From Zobellella denitrificans (GTDB taxonomy: Bacteria > Pseudomonadota > Gammaproteobacteria > Enterobacterales > Aeromonadaceae): a DNA stretch of 33,403 bases. The notes beneath the pieces were generated by a model, which had not been told where the DNA came from, searched no databases, and was given only the letters and a program-made list of their open reading frames with translations. The first letter of the stretch is position 1. Each line of letters starts with the position of its first letter. The stretch spans positions 1-33,403 of the forward strand of contig NZ_NMUO01000036.1 of assembly GCF_002237365.1 (NCBI RefSeq). The letters run 5' to 3'. Of this stretch, positions 13,680-21,770 are shown piece after piece. The position numbers and the translations under genes were made by a program.

Positions 13680-14498
13680 GGACTCCCGGTACTGCTTCGG
13701 TGTGGCGGCCAGCAAACGCTTGAAAGTGCGCTGAAAATGCGGCTGGTCGGCAAATCCGGTGCTGAGTGCAGCTTCGGCAATCGGCTTGCCGCATTTCAGC
13801 TCCTGTTGTCCGCGCTGGACTCGATAATTGATCAGATACGCATGCGGCGTAAAACCAAAGTAATGCTTAAAGGCGCGGATAAGGTGACCGGGGCTGTAAC
13901 CGGAGCGCTCGCACAAGGTGTCCAAAGACACCTCCACCGCCGAGTGCTCCTCCAGGTAGTCGGCCAGCGCCTGCAGCTTATCGGGCGCCTTCGGTAACGG
14001 CGCCGCAACCTGGTCTGCCAGTTCGCACATCAGGGCGCTAAGGTATTCCACCACAACGGTTTGCTTTTCCAGCAACTCGCTGTTCGGATCCAGCAAGCAT
14101 TCCGCCATCCGGCAATAGCCCGCATACCACTCGGGATCCGAGATGATGGCTGTCGAAATATCCTGCCAACAAGCTGTATCCAGCAGGCCGGCCTCATATC
14201 GCAGGTTGGTTAACCAGTCGGTGTCAATATACAGCATCAGGTAGCCCCAAGGCTGATTGCCGAGCGGATTGCAGGCATGGACCCAGTTGGGATTCATCAT
14301 GACCAAGGTTCCCGCTCCGACCTCGAACCGATCACCTCGGTAGAAAAAGGTGCTGTTGCCCTCGGTGATGGCGCCCAGGGACCATTGGCTATGGCTGTGG
14401 GGAGCGTAGCAGACCTTTCGCCCGTCCCCGACCCTCCGCAGCTCCACATAGGGCATGCGCGCATCGCGCCAGAACATGGGTTTGCCTGGATTGTTCAT
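13641..14498 (-). CDS. AraC family transcriptional regulator
   Basis: A 285-aa regulator with an N-terminal AraC-type cupin sensor ('PHSHSQWSLGAITEGNSTFFYRG', 'MMNPNWVHACNP', residues 30-90) and a C-terminal pair of helix-turn-helix motifs. The latter comprise 'LDTLCERSGYSPGHLIRAFKHYFGFTPHAYL' and 'EAALSTGFADQPHFQRTFKRLLAATPKQYRES' at about 195-275. Such sensors bind small effectors. It is convergent with the LysE exporter and overlaps it at the 3' end. AraC/LysE pairs are frequent, so regulation of the exporter is likely but inferred. On the minus strand TTGATC-N18-TTATTC upstream (about 14555-14525) is a possible promoter. Confidence 0.9.
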   Translation of the reverse strand: MNNPGKPMFWRDARMPYVELRRVGDGRKVCYAPHSHSQWSLGAITEGNSTFFYRGDRFEVGAGTLVMMNPNWVHACNPLGNQPWGYLMLYIDTDWLTNLRYEAGLLDTACWQDISTAIISDPEWYAGYCRMAECLLDPNSELLEKQTVVVEYLSALMCELADQVAAPLPKAPDKLQALADYLEEHSAVEVSLDTLCERSGYSPGHLIRAFKHYFGFTPHAYLINYRVQRGQQELKCGKPIAEAALSTGFADQPHFQRTFKRLLAATPKQYRESLLNQQINTAEGK

Positions 14499-14604
14499 CC
14501 TGTCGATGCCCTCGTTGTTTTAATGAATAACAGATCCTGATAGTGCTAGATCAACCGGACAGCGCACCCAGACACGCCGTAAATCCGCCGCGCCATTCCT
14601 GTCA

Positions 14605-15462
14605 TCATCGGGCGAACTCGTAAGCGATGCCGGTGATGTGCCCGCGCCAGTAGGGTTTGGCCCCTTCCGGCAGCAGCCAGGCTACCTCGGCGTTCAAAGG
14701 AACGCGCAGACCATCCCGAAGCGCATAGTTCGAAAACCGGCCGCACCAGGGGGTGGGCACCACTCGGCCAGCCATCATCCGCCCACGCGCTTCGGCATAA
14801 ACGGTGTCGATCAGCCCATCTTCACCGAAGTGGAACAACAGGGTCACCAGTTGTTCACCATCCTTCAGCGTGGCGCGGGCCGCATGCTCGCCGACATCAT
14901 TCCAGACCACACCCTGGCTTGGCAGAAGCGCGGTCGGATACCACGCGGCCTCGGCAAGGAAGCGCATCAGCTCGCCCCTCGCCACTTCGCCGGTCCCGCG
15001 CAGCTTGGCCATGGACAGCAGCCCGAGCAGCGCCGCATGCAGGATGCCCTCGCCCGCTATATAGGCATCATGCACAAGCACCGGCAAGCCGGGCATCATT
15101 GCCACGCGCCCGTCCCAGTCAAAGCCGGGGCGGCGGGTGACCACACGTTGTGTGGATGTGAATGGCTTCCACTGATCGGCCGACTCGCCCAGATTAAGGG
15201 TTCCGATATGTTCCAGGCTGACGGCGGCCACCATCGGCTGGCCCTCCGCCAACACGGCGCGAAAATAGCGCTGCACCGGTGCGGGCATGGTTTCCAGCTC
15301 TCGGCTATCGAAGATCCTGGGCTCGATGGGAAGTTTGGCCGCGTCCAGCCGGCTGCGCAGTTCGCGAGTACCCGATGTCCAACGGCGTTCCCCGTAAAAA
15401 ATGACGGTAGCCACGACCATACCCAGGCCGAGGATGAATACAAGTAGAAACATGGTGTTCAA
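14605..15462 (-). CDS. DUF6544/DUF6920-like membrane-anchored protein
   Basis: A 285-aa protein with one N-terminal transmembrane helix (about residues 4-22, 'FLLVFILGLGMVVATVIF') and a large soluble domain. 'LPAPVQRYFRAVL'-type sequence (here 'MPAPVQRYFRAVLAEGQPMV') is followed by 'RRPGFDWDGRVAMMPGLPVLVHDAY' and 'RFLAEAAWYPTALLPSQGVVW', as in the DUF6544 family. No function is assigned. The TTG at 15462 has AAGG six bases upstream and overlaps the TGA of the preceding DUF6064 remnant (TTGA), implying former translational coupling; an ATG at 15453 is an alternative start. Confidence 0.78.
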   Translation of the reverse strand: MNTMFLLVFILGLGMVVATVIFYGERRWTSGTRELRSRLDAAKLPIEPRIFDSRELETMPAPVQRYFRAVLAEGQPMVAAVSLEHIGTLNLGESADQWKPFTSTQRVVTRRPGFDWDGRVAMMPGLPVLVHDAYIAGEGILHAALLGLLSMAKLRGTGEVARGELMRFLAEAAWYPTALLPSQGVVWNDVGEHAARATLKDGEQLVTLLFHFGEDGLIDTVYAEARGRMMAGRVVPTPWCGRFSNYALRDGLRVPLNAEVAWLLPEGAKPYWRGHITGIAYEFAR

Positions 15463-15545
15463 CGCCGGCCTTGCAGTCCGCGTGACATCTCAGTAGCCCT
15501 GGCGAAAACGTCGAGAAACTGATCGTGCGAGAAGGGAAGCTGCAT
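15459..15545 (-). pseudogene. DUF6064-like gene, 5' remnant
   Basis: A 28-codon frame starting MQLPFSHDQFLDVFARA, which closely recalls the conserved N-terminus of DUF6064 membrane proteins ('LPF..DQFL.VFA.YN.A.WP'). After residue 17 the sequence leaves the family and stops, so about 90% of the gene is deleted. The stop overlaps the start of the DUF6544-like gene. It may survive as a leader that couples translation to that gene. Confidence 0.5.
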
Positions 15546-15556
15546 CCTGTAGATAC

Positions 15557-15570
15557 TCGAATTTATTCGA
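15557..15570. promoter_or_regulatory. Inverted repeat, possible operator
   Basis: A perfect TCGAAT-tt-ATTCGA palindrome 12 bases upstream of the DUF6064 remnant and DUF6544-like unit, at a position suited to repressor binding. It is AT-rich in GC-rich surroundings. No cognate regulator is evident. Confidence 0.35.
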
Positions 15571-15595
15571 CCAAACCCGGCGCCGTTGGCGGAAA

Positions 15596-15746
15596 GGTCC
15601 ACTGAAGTGGACCCTACAGCCCGGCCCGCATCGGCAGCAGGCACGCTACCGCCCGAGCGTTACAGGCCGCCATCCCTGCCACCTCGATTTCCATACAGAA
15701 ACCATTCTGGACGCTGGGCCGGGATGAAGCAATGGCAGAAATGCGG
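15596..15746. repeat. Dispersed intergenic repeat, copy B
   Basis: The second copy of the repeat at 7507-7664, same orientation, with the opening hairpin GGTCCA-CTGAAG-TGGACC. The hairpin arms are identical in both copies while the loop differs (four of six loop bases retained or substituted), so the stem seems to be kept. It lies between the rplY terminator and the DUF6544-like unit. No ORF. Confidence 0.75.
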
Positions 15747-15793
15747 GCGGCCCGCCCGCGCCCCAGGACAGGGCCTTGCCGGCAGACGCCCAT

Positions 15794-15821
15794 AAAAAAA
15801 CCGCCTTGCGGCGGTTTTTTT
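15794..15821. terminator. Bidirectional rho-independent terminator of rplY
   Basis: A7, CCGCC-ttgc-GGCGG, T7: a perfect stem with T runs on both strands, 15 bases past the rplY stop on the minus strand. Confidence 0.92.
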
Positions 15822-15835
15822 CGGGCTTGTTGCGA

Positions 15836-16123
15836 TTAAACGCGAACGAAGTCCAGGTGAGCCAGCTTGGGCTTGAAGGGGTGACGCTGAACGTCTTGCA
15901 GCTTCACTTTCACTTCCTGGCCGTTGATCACCAGGGTCAGCACGTCGCTGTAGAAAGCGTCGTTTTGCTGGGCGATGATGGCTTTTTTGTGGTCCAGGGC
16001 GATGGCTACCGGCTCCTGGCTGCCGCCGTAAACGATGGCGGGTACTTTGTCTTCATGACGCAGGCGGCGGCTCGCACCTTTCCCCAGGTCTGAACGAACT
16101 TCGGCTTCAAATACGAATGACAT
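15836..16123 (-). CDS. rplY: 50S ribosomal protein L25
   Basis: A 95-aa protein beginning [20 protein letters not shown], with '[24 protein letters not shown]' and ending '[13 protein letters not shown]'. It is the short, single-domain form of L25 found in Enterobacterales and relatives (E. coli 94 aa), without the C-terminal CTC extension. It binds 5S rRNA in the large subunit. The start at 16123 is set by homology and by GAGAG seven to ten bases upstream; a much longer upstream frame is an artefact. It has its own promoter (16187-16215) and terminator and is a single-gene unit. Confidence 0.96.
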   Translation of the reverse strand: MSFVFEAEVRSDLGKGASRRLRHEDKVPAIVYGGSQEPVAIALDHKKAIIAQQNDAFYSDVLTLVINGQEVKVKLQDVQRHPFKPKLAHLDFVRV

Positions 16124-16186
16124 AATTTTCTCTCTAAGGTTAGTGGCGAAAGCTGCGACCGGCCTTCGCCTGTAAAAAGCGCGCGG

Positions 16187-16215
16187 ATGGTAACACGCGC
16201 CGGGGGTGAGGGCAA
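16187..16215 (-). promoter_or_regulatory. Sigma-70 promoter of rplY
   Basis: TTGCCC (16215-16210) and TACCAT (16192-16187) on the minus strand, 17 bases apart, giving a leader of about 55-60 bases before the rplY ATG. Confidence 0.7.
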
Positions 16216-16278
16216 GAAAGGCCGGTGTCGTCGGCCCCTGGTCCCGCCTTCGCGGGGGAGACGATGTGGAACGAGGCG

Positions 16279-17163
16279 TTACTGGCCGGCCAGCAACTCC
16301 GGCAGGGTATCGGCGAGATAACGGAACACCGCCGATACCCGGGGCAGATGGCGCGACTCGGGGTGAGCCAGCAACCACAAGGGTGAGGCGGCCTCCGGCA
16401 GCACCTCGCTCAATTGCCTGAGTCCCGGCGTAGCCCGGGCCAACAACAGCGGCAACACGCCGATGCCCAGCCCGGCCGCCACGCCCTGATGGACCATGCC
16501 GATGCTGCTCAGCCGGAAACGGACCCGGGCTTTGGGATGGTGCCGCCGGCGCCAACGCACGGAGGGATGCTCGGGCAGAAAGGCATCCGGCCCCAGCCAG
16601 TCGGCCTGGGCCGCCAGCGCCTCGGGCAGGTCGTGCCAGCCTAGCCGTTCATGGCCGAATACCGCTACCCCCATTTCTCCCAGCGGCCGGGCAATCAGGT
16701 GTTCCGGCGGTTGCCGCGTGGCCCGCAACGCCAGATCCGCGTCCCGCCGGGTCAGGCTGACCGGCTCGTTGCCGGTTTGCACCTCGAACTCCAGCCAGGG
16801 CTGCTGCTCGGCACAGCCAGCCAGGGCCGGCAGCAGCAGGGTGGCATAGAGCACGTCCGTGCTGGCAATGGTCACGGTGCCGCTGTGTTGCTCCGGCGCC
16901 TGGTTCAGCTGTTGCCGTGCCGCCTCCAGCTCGGCTTCGATGCGTTCGGCAAAGGGCAGCAATCCCAGTGCCAGCTCGGTGGGCCTGTAGCCCTGCCGGC
17001 CGCGCAGGAACAACCGCTGCCCCAGTTGCCGCTCCAGCCGCTGCACGGCACGAAACACGGTGGAACCGTCCTGCCCCAGACGTTTGGCCGCTTCCGCCAG
17101 GGTGCCGGCCCGGGACAGGGTCAATACCAGCAGCAGTTCGGTCGGGGTGGGTTTGGATTGCAT
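16279..17163 (-). CDS. LysR family transcriptional regulator
   Basis: A 294-aa LysR-type protein. Residues 5-65 form the winged helix-turn-helix ('[35 protein letters not shown]'). The rest is the substrate-binding-like effector domain with '[20 protein letters not shown]' and '[21 protein letters not shown]'. The recognition helix has DGST in place of the more common QPAVS-type sequence. It is divergent from a DoxX gene with 88 bases between starts, so it probably controls that gene and itself from the shared region. The effector is unknown. A GC hairpin at about 16243-16256 follows its stop but lacks a T run. Confidence 0.9.
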   Translation of the reverse strand: MQSKPTPTELLLVLTLSRAGTLAEAAKRLGQDGSTVFRAVQRLERQLGQRLFLRGRQGYRPTELALGLLPFAERIEAELEAARQQLNQAPEQHSGTVTIASTDVLYATLLLPALAGCAEQQPWLEFEVQTGNEPVSLTRRDADLALRATRQPPEHLIARPLGEMGVAVFGHERLGWHDLPEALAAQADWLGPDAFLPEHPSVRWRRRHHPKARVRFRLSSIGMVHQGVAAGLGIGVLPLLLARATPGLRQLSEVLPEAASPLWLLAHPESRHLPRVSAVFRYLADTLPELLAGQ

Positions 17164-17251
17164 TTTTGCACTCTCAGTTTGCTGATACGCCTATTTCATT
17201 GCATTTAAGCATAGATAGACTGAAGGCGTCATACTACTGAGGAAAACCACC

Positions 17252-17701
17252 ATGAACGACCTTAACTCCACCCAATGGGCCCTGCTGGGGCTGCGCCTGG
17301 GCCTGGCCTCGGTTTGGCTGTCCCATGCCCTGCTCAAGTACCTGGTCTTTACCCTGGCCGGTACCGCCGCCTTTCTGGAAAGCCAGGGGCTGCCGGGCTG
17401 GTTCAGCGGCCCGCTGTTCGTCGCCGAACTGATCGGCGGCCTGATGATGCTGCTGGGCCTCTACGCCCGTCAGGTGTCGTTGCTGCTCACGCCCATCATG
17501 CTCGGGGCCAGTTGGGTACACTGGCCCAACGGCTGGCTGTTTACCAACCCCGGCGGCGGCTGGGAATACCCGGTGCTGCTCAGCCTGCTGTCCCTGGTGT
17601 TCTGGGCCCTGGGCGACGGTGCCCTGGCGCTGAAGAAGAGCACCGCCTGGCTGCCGGCAGATCAGCAGCCACCCAGGGGGGTACCGAGCCGCGCCCGGTA
17701 A
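17252..17701 (+). CDS. DoxX family membrane protein
   Basis: A 149-aa protein with four hydrophobic segments: 'WALLGLRLGLASVWLSHALLKYLVF', 'GPLFVAELIGGLMMLLGLYAR', 'LLLTPIMLGASWVHW' and 'YPVLLSLLSLVFWALG'. The GWLF-NPGGGWEYP loop is typical of DoxX proteins located beside LysR regulators. Biochemical role is unknown; relatives have been linked to oxidative or quinone stress. GAGGAAAACCACC precedes the ATG. Expression probably depends on the divergent LysR protein. It differs in sequence from the DoxX at 2611. Confidence 0.88.
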   Translation: MNDLNSTQWALLGLRLGLASVWLSHALLKYLVFTLAGTAAFLESQGLPGWFSGPLFVAELIGGLMMLLGLYARQVSLLLTPIMLGASWVHWPNGWLFTNPGGGWEYPVLLSLLSLVFWALGDGALALKKSTAWLPADQQPPRGVPSRAR

Positions 17702-17705
17702 CCGC

Positions 17706-17809
17706 GGAAGCTGGAAGGATGATGGTGGAGGATGTGGGCTCTTGCAAGCGCCCCGAGTCGCCAGGCACGACTCGGGATCTTGATGCCCGCCCTCTTCAGG
17801 CTTCCAGCT
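17706..17809. repeat. REP-like palindromic element after hrpA
   Basis: Between the DoxX and hrpA stop codons lies a nested inverted repeat. Outer arms are AGCTGGAAG at about 17709-17717 and CTTCCAGCT at 17801-17809. Inside, CCCGAGTCG (17752-17760) and CGACTCGGG (17768-17776) form a perfect nine-base stem with a seven-base loop. There is no T run. It probably acts as a shared 3' boundary for the two converging genes. Confidence 0.6.
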
Positions 17810-17825
17810 TATGGCTTCCGGCTTG

Positions 17826-20800
17826 TTACAACCCTTCTATCTGTTGCAGTACCCGCTTGTCCGACACTGGGTAGGGGGTGCCCAGGGTCTGGGCGAAGTA
17901 GGACACCCGCAGCTCTTCTATCATCCAGCTTATTTCCTTCACCTCGGGGGCCAGGGGCTTGCCCCTGGGCTGCTTGTTCAGCAGCGCCTGGTAGGCGGTT
18001 TGCACCTGCTGGATCTTCAGCAGGTGGGCCCGGTCCCGGTGCGGATCTATGGCCAGCTTGTCCAGGCGCCGGCTCAGGGCCTCCAGGTAGCGGCTCAGAT
18101 CTTTCAGCCGCTCGGCGCCGGTGTCGGTGACGAAGCCGCGGAAGATCAGGCCGTCGAGCTGGGCCTGGATGTCCGACATCGCCATGGCCATGGCGAGATC
18201 GATCTTGCCCTTCAGCCGCTTCTTGATGGCCTGGGCCCGGCTCAGCACCTCTTCCACCTGCAGGGCGATGGCCGCCACCGTGGGGTTGAGCTCGCCGGCC
18301 ACCTTGTCCTTGAGCGCGGCGAACTCCTCTGGCGTCCAGGCCGGCGCCCCGTACTGGCGCATCAATGCATGGATGCCAGCGCGGATGCAGTCGTCCACCA
18401 GATCCAGCACCTTGCCGTAGGGGTTGAAATACAGGCCGAGCTTGGCCTTGTTGGGCAGCTTGTCCTGCAGGTACTTGATGGGCGACGGCAGTTGCAATTG
18501 CAGCAGCTTGCACTGGCCGTCCCACATGGTGCGGGCCTGGCTGGGCTCGTCCTCGCACAGCTGCAGCGCCACGCTGTCGCCCTGATCACTCAGCGCCGGA
18601 TAGGCCTTCACCTCAAAGCCGGCGCGTTTGGCGGCAAAGGTCTGCGGAATGGCCCGGGCCGGGAAGGCGGTCAGTCCCTCCTGCTCGAAGCGGTCGTCGT
18701 CCACCGCCTGGGTCAGGGCGGTCTGCACCTGGCCCTGCAGGGCCAGTTTTATCCGCTCCAGATCCCGGCCGGCGGCCAATTCCTTGCCGTCCGCGTCCAG
18801 TACCGCAAAGCGCATGATAAGGTGGGGCGGCAGCGCGCTCCAGTCCCAGTCCTCGCGCGGCACCGTCACCCCGGTCATGCGGCGCAGGTGTTTTTCCATC
18901 TGGTCGAGCAGCCGGCCCTCGAAGGGAGTCATGGCCGCCAGCAATGCCTCGGCGAAGTTGGGCGCCGGCACAAAGTGCTTGCGCATCGGCTTGGGCAGGG
19001 ACTTGATCAGCGCGATCAGCAGCTCCCGGCGCAGGCCCGGCACCTGCCACTCGAAGGGCTCGGCCGCCACCTGGTTGAGCAGCGGCAGCGGAATGCGCAC
19101 CGTCACCCCGTCTTCGTCCTTGCCCGGCTCGAACTGGTACTCCAGGGCCAGGTTCAGGCCGTCGTGCTGCCAGGCGTCCGGGTAATCGCGGGTGGTGACC
19201 GCCCCTGCCCGCTCGTTCAGCAGCATCTCTTCGGTAAAGTGCAGCAGCTCGGGGTTGTCCTTGCGCGCCTGCTGCCACCACTTGTCGAAGTGGCGGATGG
19301 AGACGATGTCCGCCGGCAGCCGCTCGTCGTAAAAACGGAACAGAGTCTCGTCGTCGATCACCAGATCCCGGCGGCGGGACTTGTGCTCCAGGGTCTCGGC
19401 CTGCTCCAGCAGGGCCCGGTTGTGGTGGAAGAACTCATGGCGGGTGGCCAGTTCCCCCTCCACCAGCGCCTGGCGGATAAAGAGCTCGCGGCACAGTTTG
19501 GGATCTACATGGGAATAGTTCACCCGCCGGCGCACCACCACCGGTAGGCCGAACAGGCTCTGGCTCACATAGCCCATCACCGCGCCCTGTTTCTTGGACC
19601 AGTAGGGCTCGCTGTAGCTGGACTTGAGCAAATGCGCCCCCGCCTCCTCCAGCCACTGCTGGTCGATGCGGGCAGCGATGCGGCCGTAGAGGCGCTGGGT
19701 TTCGGTCAGTTCGGCCACCATCAGCCAGCGCGGCGGCTTCTTGGCCAGGGCCGAGCCGGGCACCAGCACAAAGCGGGCGTTGCGCGCGCCCAGGATCTCC
19801 TTCTTGTCGCCGTCGCGCATGCCCACCTGGCTCAGCATGCCGGTGAGCAGCGCCCGGTGCAGGCTGTTGTAGTCGGCGGGCTCGCTGTTCAGCGCAAAGC
19901 CCAGCTCGCGCACCACCAGCCGCAGCTGGCTGTAGATGTCCTGCCACTCGCGCACCCGCAGGTAGTTCAAGAATTCCTTGATGCACTGTTTGCGGAACTG
20001 GTTGCCGCTCAGCAGTTTCTGCTGCTCCTTGAGGTAGTTCCACAGGTTCAGGTAGGCGACAAAGTCGGAATCGCCGTCGGCGAAGCGGCGGTGCATTTCG
20101 GCGGCGGCCTGCTGCTTGTCGAGCGGGCGCTCGCGCGGGTCCTGGATGCTGAGCGCGGCGGTGATCACCATCACCTCGGTCACGCAGCCGTGCTCCCGCG
20201 CCGCCAGCACCATGCGGCCCAGGCGCGGGTCCACCGGCAGCCGGGCCAGATCCTGGCCCAGTGGGGTGAGCTTGAGGTCGCCCTGCTCGCCGGTGACCGC
20301 GCCCAGCTCTTCCAGCAGCCGGATGCCGTCGGAGATGTTCTTCTTGTCCGGCGCCTCCACAAAGGGGAAGGCGGAAATGTCGCCCAGCCCCAGGGAGAGC
20401 ATCTGCAAAATAACCGAGGCCAGGTTGGTGCGCAGGATCTCCGGGTCGGTAAACTCGGGCCGGTTTAAAAAGTCGTCCTCGCCGTAGAGGCGGATGCAGA
20501 TGCCCGCCTCCACCCGGCCGCAGCGGCCCATGCGCTGGTTGGCGCTGGCCTGGGACACGGGCTCGATGGGCAGGCGCTGCACCTTGGTGCGGTGGGAATA
20601 GCGGCTGATGCGCGCCGTGCCCGGATCGATCACGTAGCGGATGCCGGGCACGGTGAGTGAGGTTTCCGCCACGTTGGTGGCCAGTACGATGCGCCGGCCC
20701 GTGTGGGACTCGAAAATGCGGTTCTGCTCGGCATTGGACAGGCGCGAGTAGAGCGGCACTATTTCGGTGTGGCGCAGCTCAAGCTTGTTCAGGGCGTCGG

Positions 20801-21713
20801 CGGTGTCGCGGATCTCCCGCTCGCCGTTCATAAAGATGAGGATGTCGCCCGGGCCTTCGCGGGTCAGCTCGGTCACCGCATCGAAAATGCCCTGCAGCTG
20901 GTCGCGCTCGCTGTCGTCCTCCACCAGCGGGCGGTAGCGCAGCTCCACCGGGTAGGTGCGGCCGGACACCGAAATGATGGGCGCGCCCTCGAAGTGGTTG
21001 GAAAAGCGCTCCGGATCGATGGTGGCCGAGGTGATGATCAGCTTGAGATCGGGTCTTTTGGGCAGCAGCTGCTTCAGGTAACCCAGGATAAAGTCGATGT
21101 TGAGGCTGCGCTCGTGGGCCTCGTCGATGATGATGGTGTCGTACTGGCGCAGCATCCGGTCCTGCTGGATCTCGGCCAGCAGGATGCCGTCGGTCATCAG
21201 CTTGACCTGGGTTTCGCTGCTCACCTGGTCGTTGAAGCGCACCTTGTAGCCGACCCGCTCGCCCAGCTCGCAGCCCAGCTCCTGCGCCAGGCGGCTCGCC
21301 ACGCTGCGGGCCGCCAGCCGCCGGGGCTGGGTGTGGCCTATGGTGCCCTCGATGCCAAGGCCGAGCTCCAGGCACATCTTGGGGATCTGGGTGGTCTTGC
21401 CCGAGCCGGTTTCGCCGGCGATGATCACCACCTGGTGGTCGCGAATGGCGGCCTTGATGGTGTCGCGCTTGTCGCTTACCGGCAGTTGCGGCGGATACTG
21501 GATGGGGCTTTGCAGCAACTGTTGCCTGCGGGCCCGCTCGGCCATGGAGGTAGCCATCTCCAGGGCGATGCCCTCCAGTATTTTCTGTCGTTTGGCCTCG
21601 GGCAGCTTTTCCAGCCCCTGCAGGCGGCGGCGCAAGCGCCCCCGCTGTGCGCCCCGGCACTCTTTCAGCCTTGCCTGCAACTGTTCAACCGACTGCGCCA
21701 AACCCAACCCCAT
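17826..21713 (-). CDS. hrpA: ATP-dependent RNA helicase HrpA
   Basis: A 1,295-aa DEAH-box helicase of the expected length. Motif I is GETGSGKTTQ (residues 100-109), motif II DEAH (197-200), motif III SAT (229-231), motif VI QRMGRCGR (393-400), followed by the winged-helix/ratchet domain, an OB-like region and the long HrpA-specific C-terminal domain (DUF3418). HrpA is a 3'-5' RNA helicase implicated in mRNA processing and rescue of stalled or collided ribosomes in E. coli. The ATG at 21713 has only a weak GAGCGA site. The gene is alone, flanked by an orphan LuxR-type regulator gene upstream and a REP-like element downstream. Long frames on the opposite strand are artefacts of GC-rich codon use. 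Confidence 0.96.
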   Translation of the reverse strand: MGLGLAQSVEQLQARLKECRGAQRGRLRRRLQGLEKLPEAKRQKILEGIALEMATSMAERARRQQLLQSPIQYPPQLPVSDKRDTIKAAIRDHQVVIIAGETGSGKTTQIPKMCLELGLGIEGTIGHTQPRRLAARSVASRLAQELGCELGERVGYKVRFNDQVSSETQVKLMTDGILLAEIQQDRMLRQYDTIIIDEAHERSLNIDFILGYLKQLLPKRPDLKLIITSATIDPERFSNHFEGAPIISVSGRTYPVELRYRPLVEDDSERDQLQGIFDAVTELTREGPGDILIFMNGEREIRDTADALNKLELRHTEIVPLYSRLSNAEQNRIFESHTGRRIVLATNVAETSLTVPGIRYVIDPGTARISRYSHRTKVQRLPIEPVSQASANQRMGRCGRVEAGICIRLYGEDDFLNRPEFTDPEILRTNLASVILQMLSLGLGDISAFPFVEAPDKKNISDGIRLLEELGAVTGEQGDLKLTPLGQDLARLPVDPRLGRMVLAAREHGCVTEVMVITAALSIQDPRERPLDKQQAAAEMHRRFADGDSDFVAYLNLWNYLKEQQKLLSGNQFRKQCIKEFLNYLRVREWQDIYSQLRLVVRELGFALNSEPADYNSLHRALLTGMLSQVGMRDGDKKEILGARNARFVLVPGSALAKKPPRWLMVAELTETQRLYGRIAARIDQQWLEEAGAHLLKSSYSEPYWSKKQGAVMGYVSQSLFGLPVVVRRRVNYSHVDPKLCRELFIRQALVEGELATRHEFFHHNRALLEQAETLEHKSRRRDLVIDDETLFRFYDERLPADIVSIRHFDKWWQQARKDNPELLHFTEEMLLNERAGAVTTRDYPDAWQHDGLNLALEYQFEPGKDEDGVTVRIPLPLLNQVAAEPFEWQVPGLRRELLIALIKSLPKPMRKHFVPAPNFAEALLAAMTPFEGRLLDQMEKHLRRMTGVTVPREDWDWSALPPHLIMRFAVLDADGKELAAGRDLERIKLALQGQVQTALTQAVDDDRFEQEGLTAFPARAIPQTFAAKRAGFEVKAYPALSDQGDSVALQLCEDEPSQARTMWDGQCKLLQLQLPSPIKYLQDKLPNKAKLGLYFNPYGKVLDLVDDCIRAGIHALMRQYGAPAWTPEEFAALKDKVAGELNPTVAAIALQVEEVLSRAQAIKKRLKGKIDLAMAMAMSDIQAQLDGLIFRGFVTDTGAERLKDLSRYLEALSRRLDKLAIDPHRDRAHLLKIQQVQTAYQALLNKQPRGKPLAPEVKEISWMIEELRVSYFAQTLGTPYPVSDKRVLQQIEGL

Positions 21714-21770
21714 TCGCTCATGTTAAAACTGGCGCGCAGTCTAGCAGAAAGCGGGGCGGGAATGGAGCCG

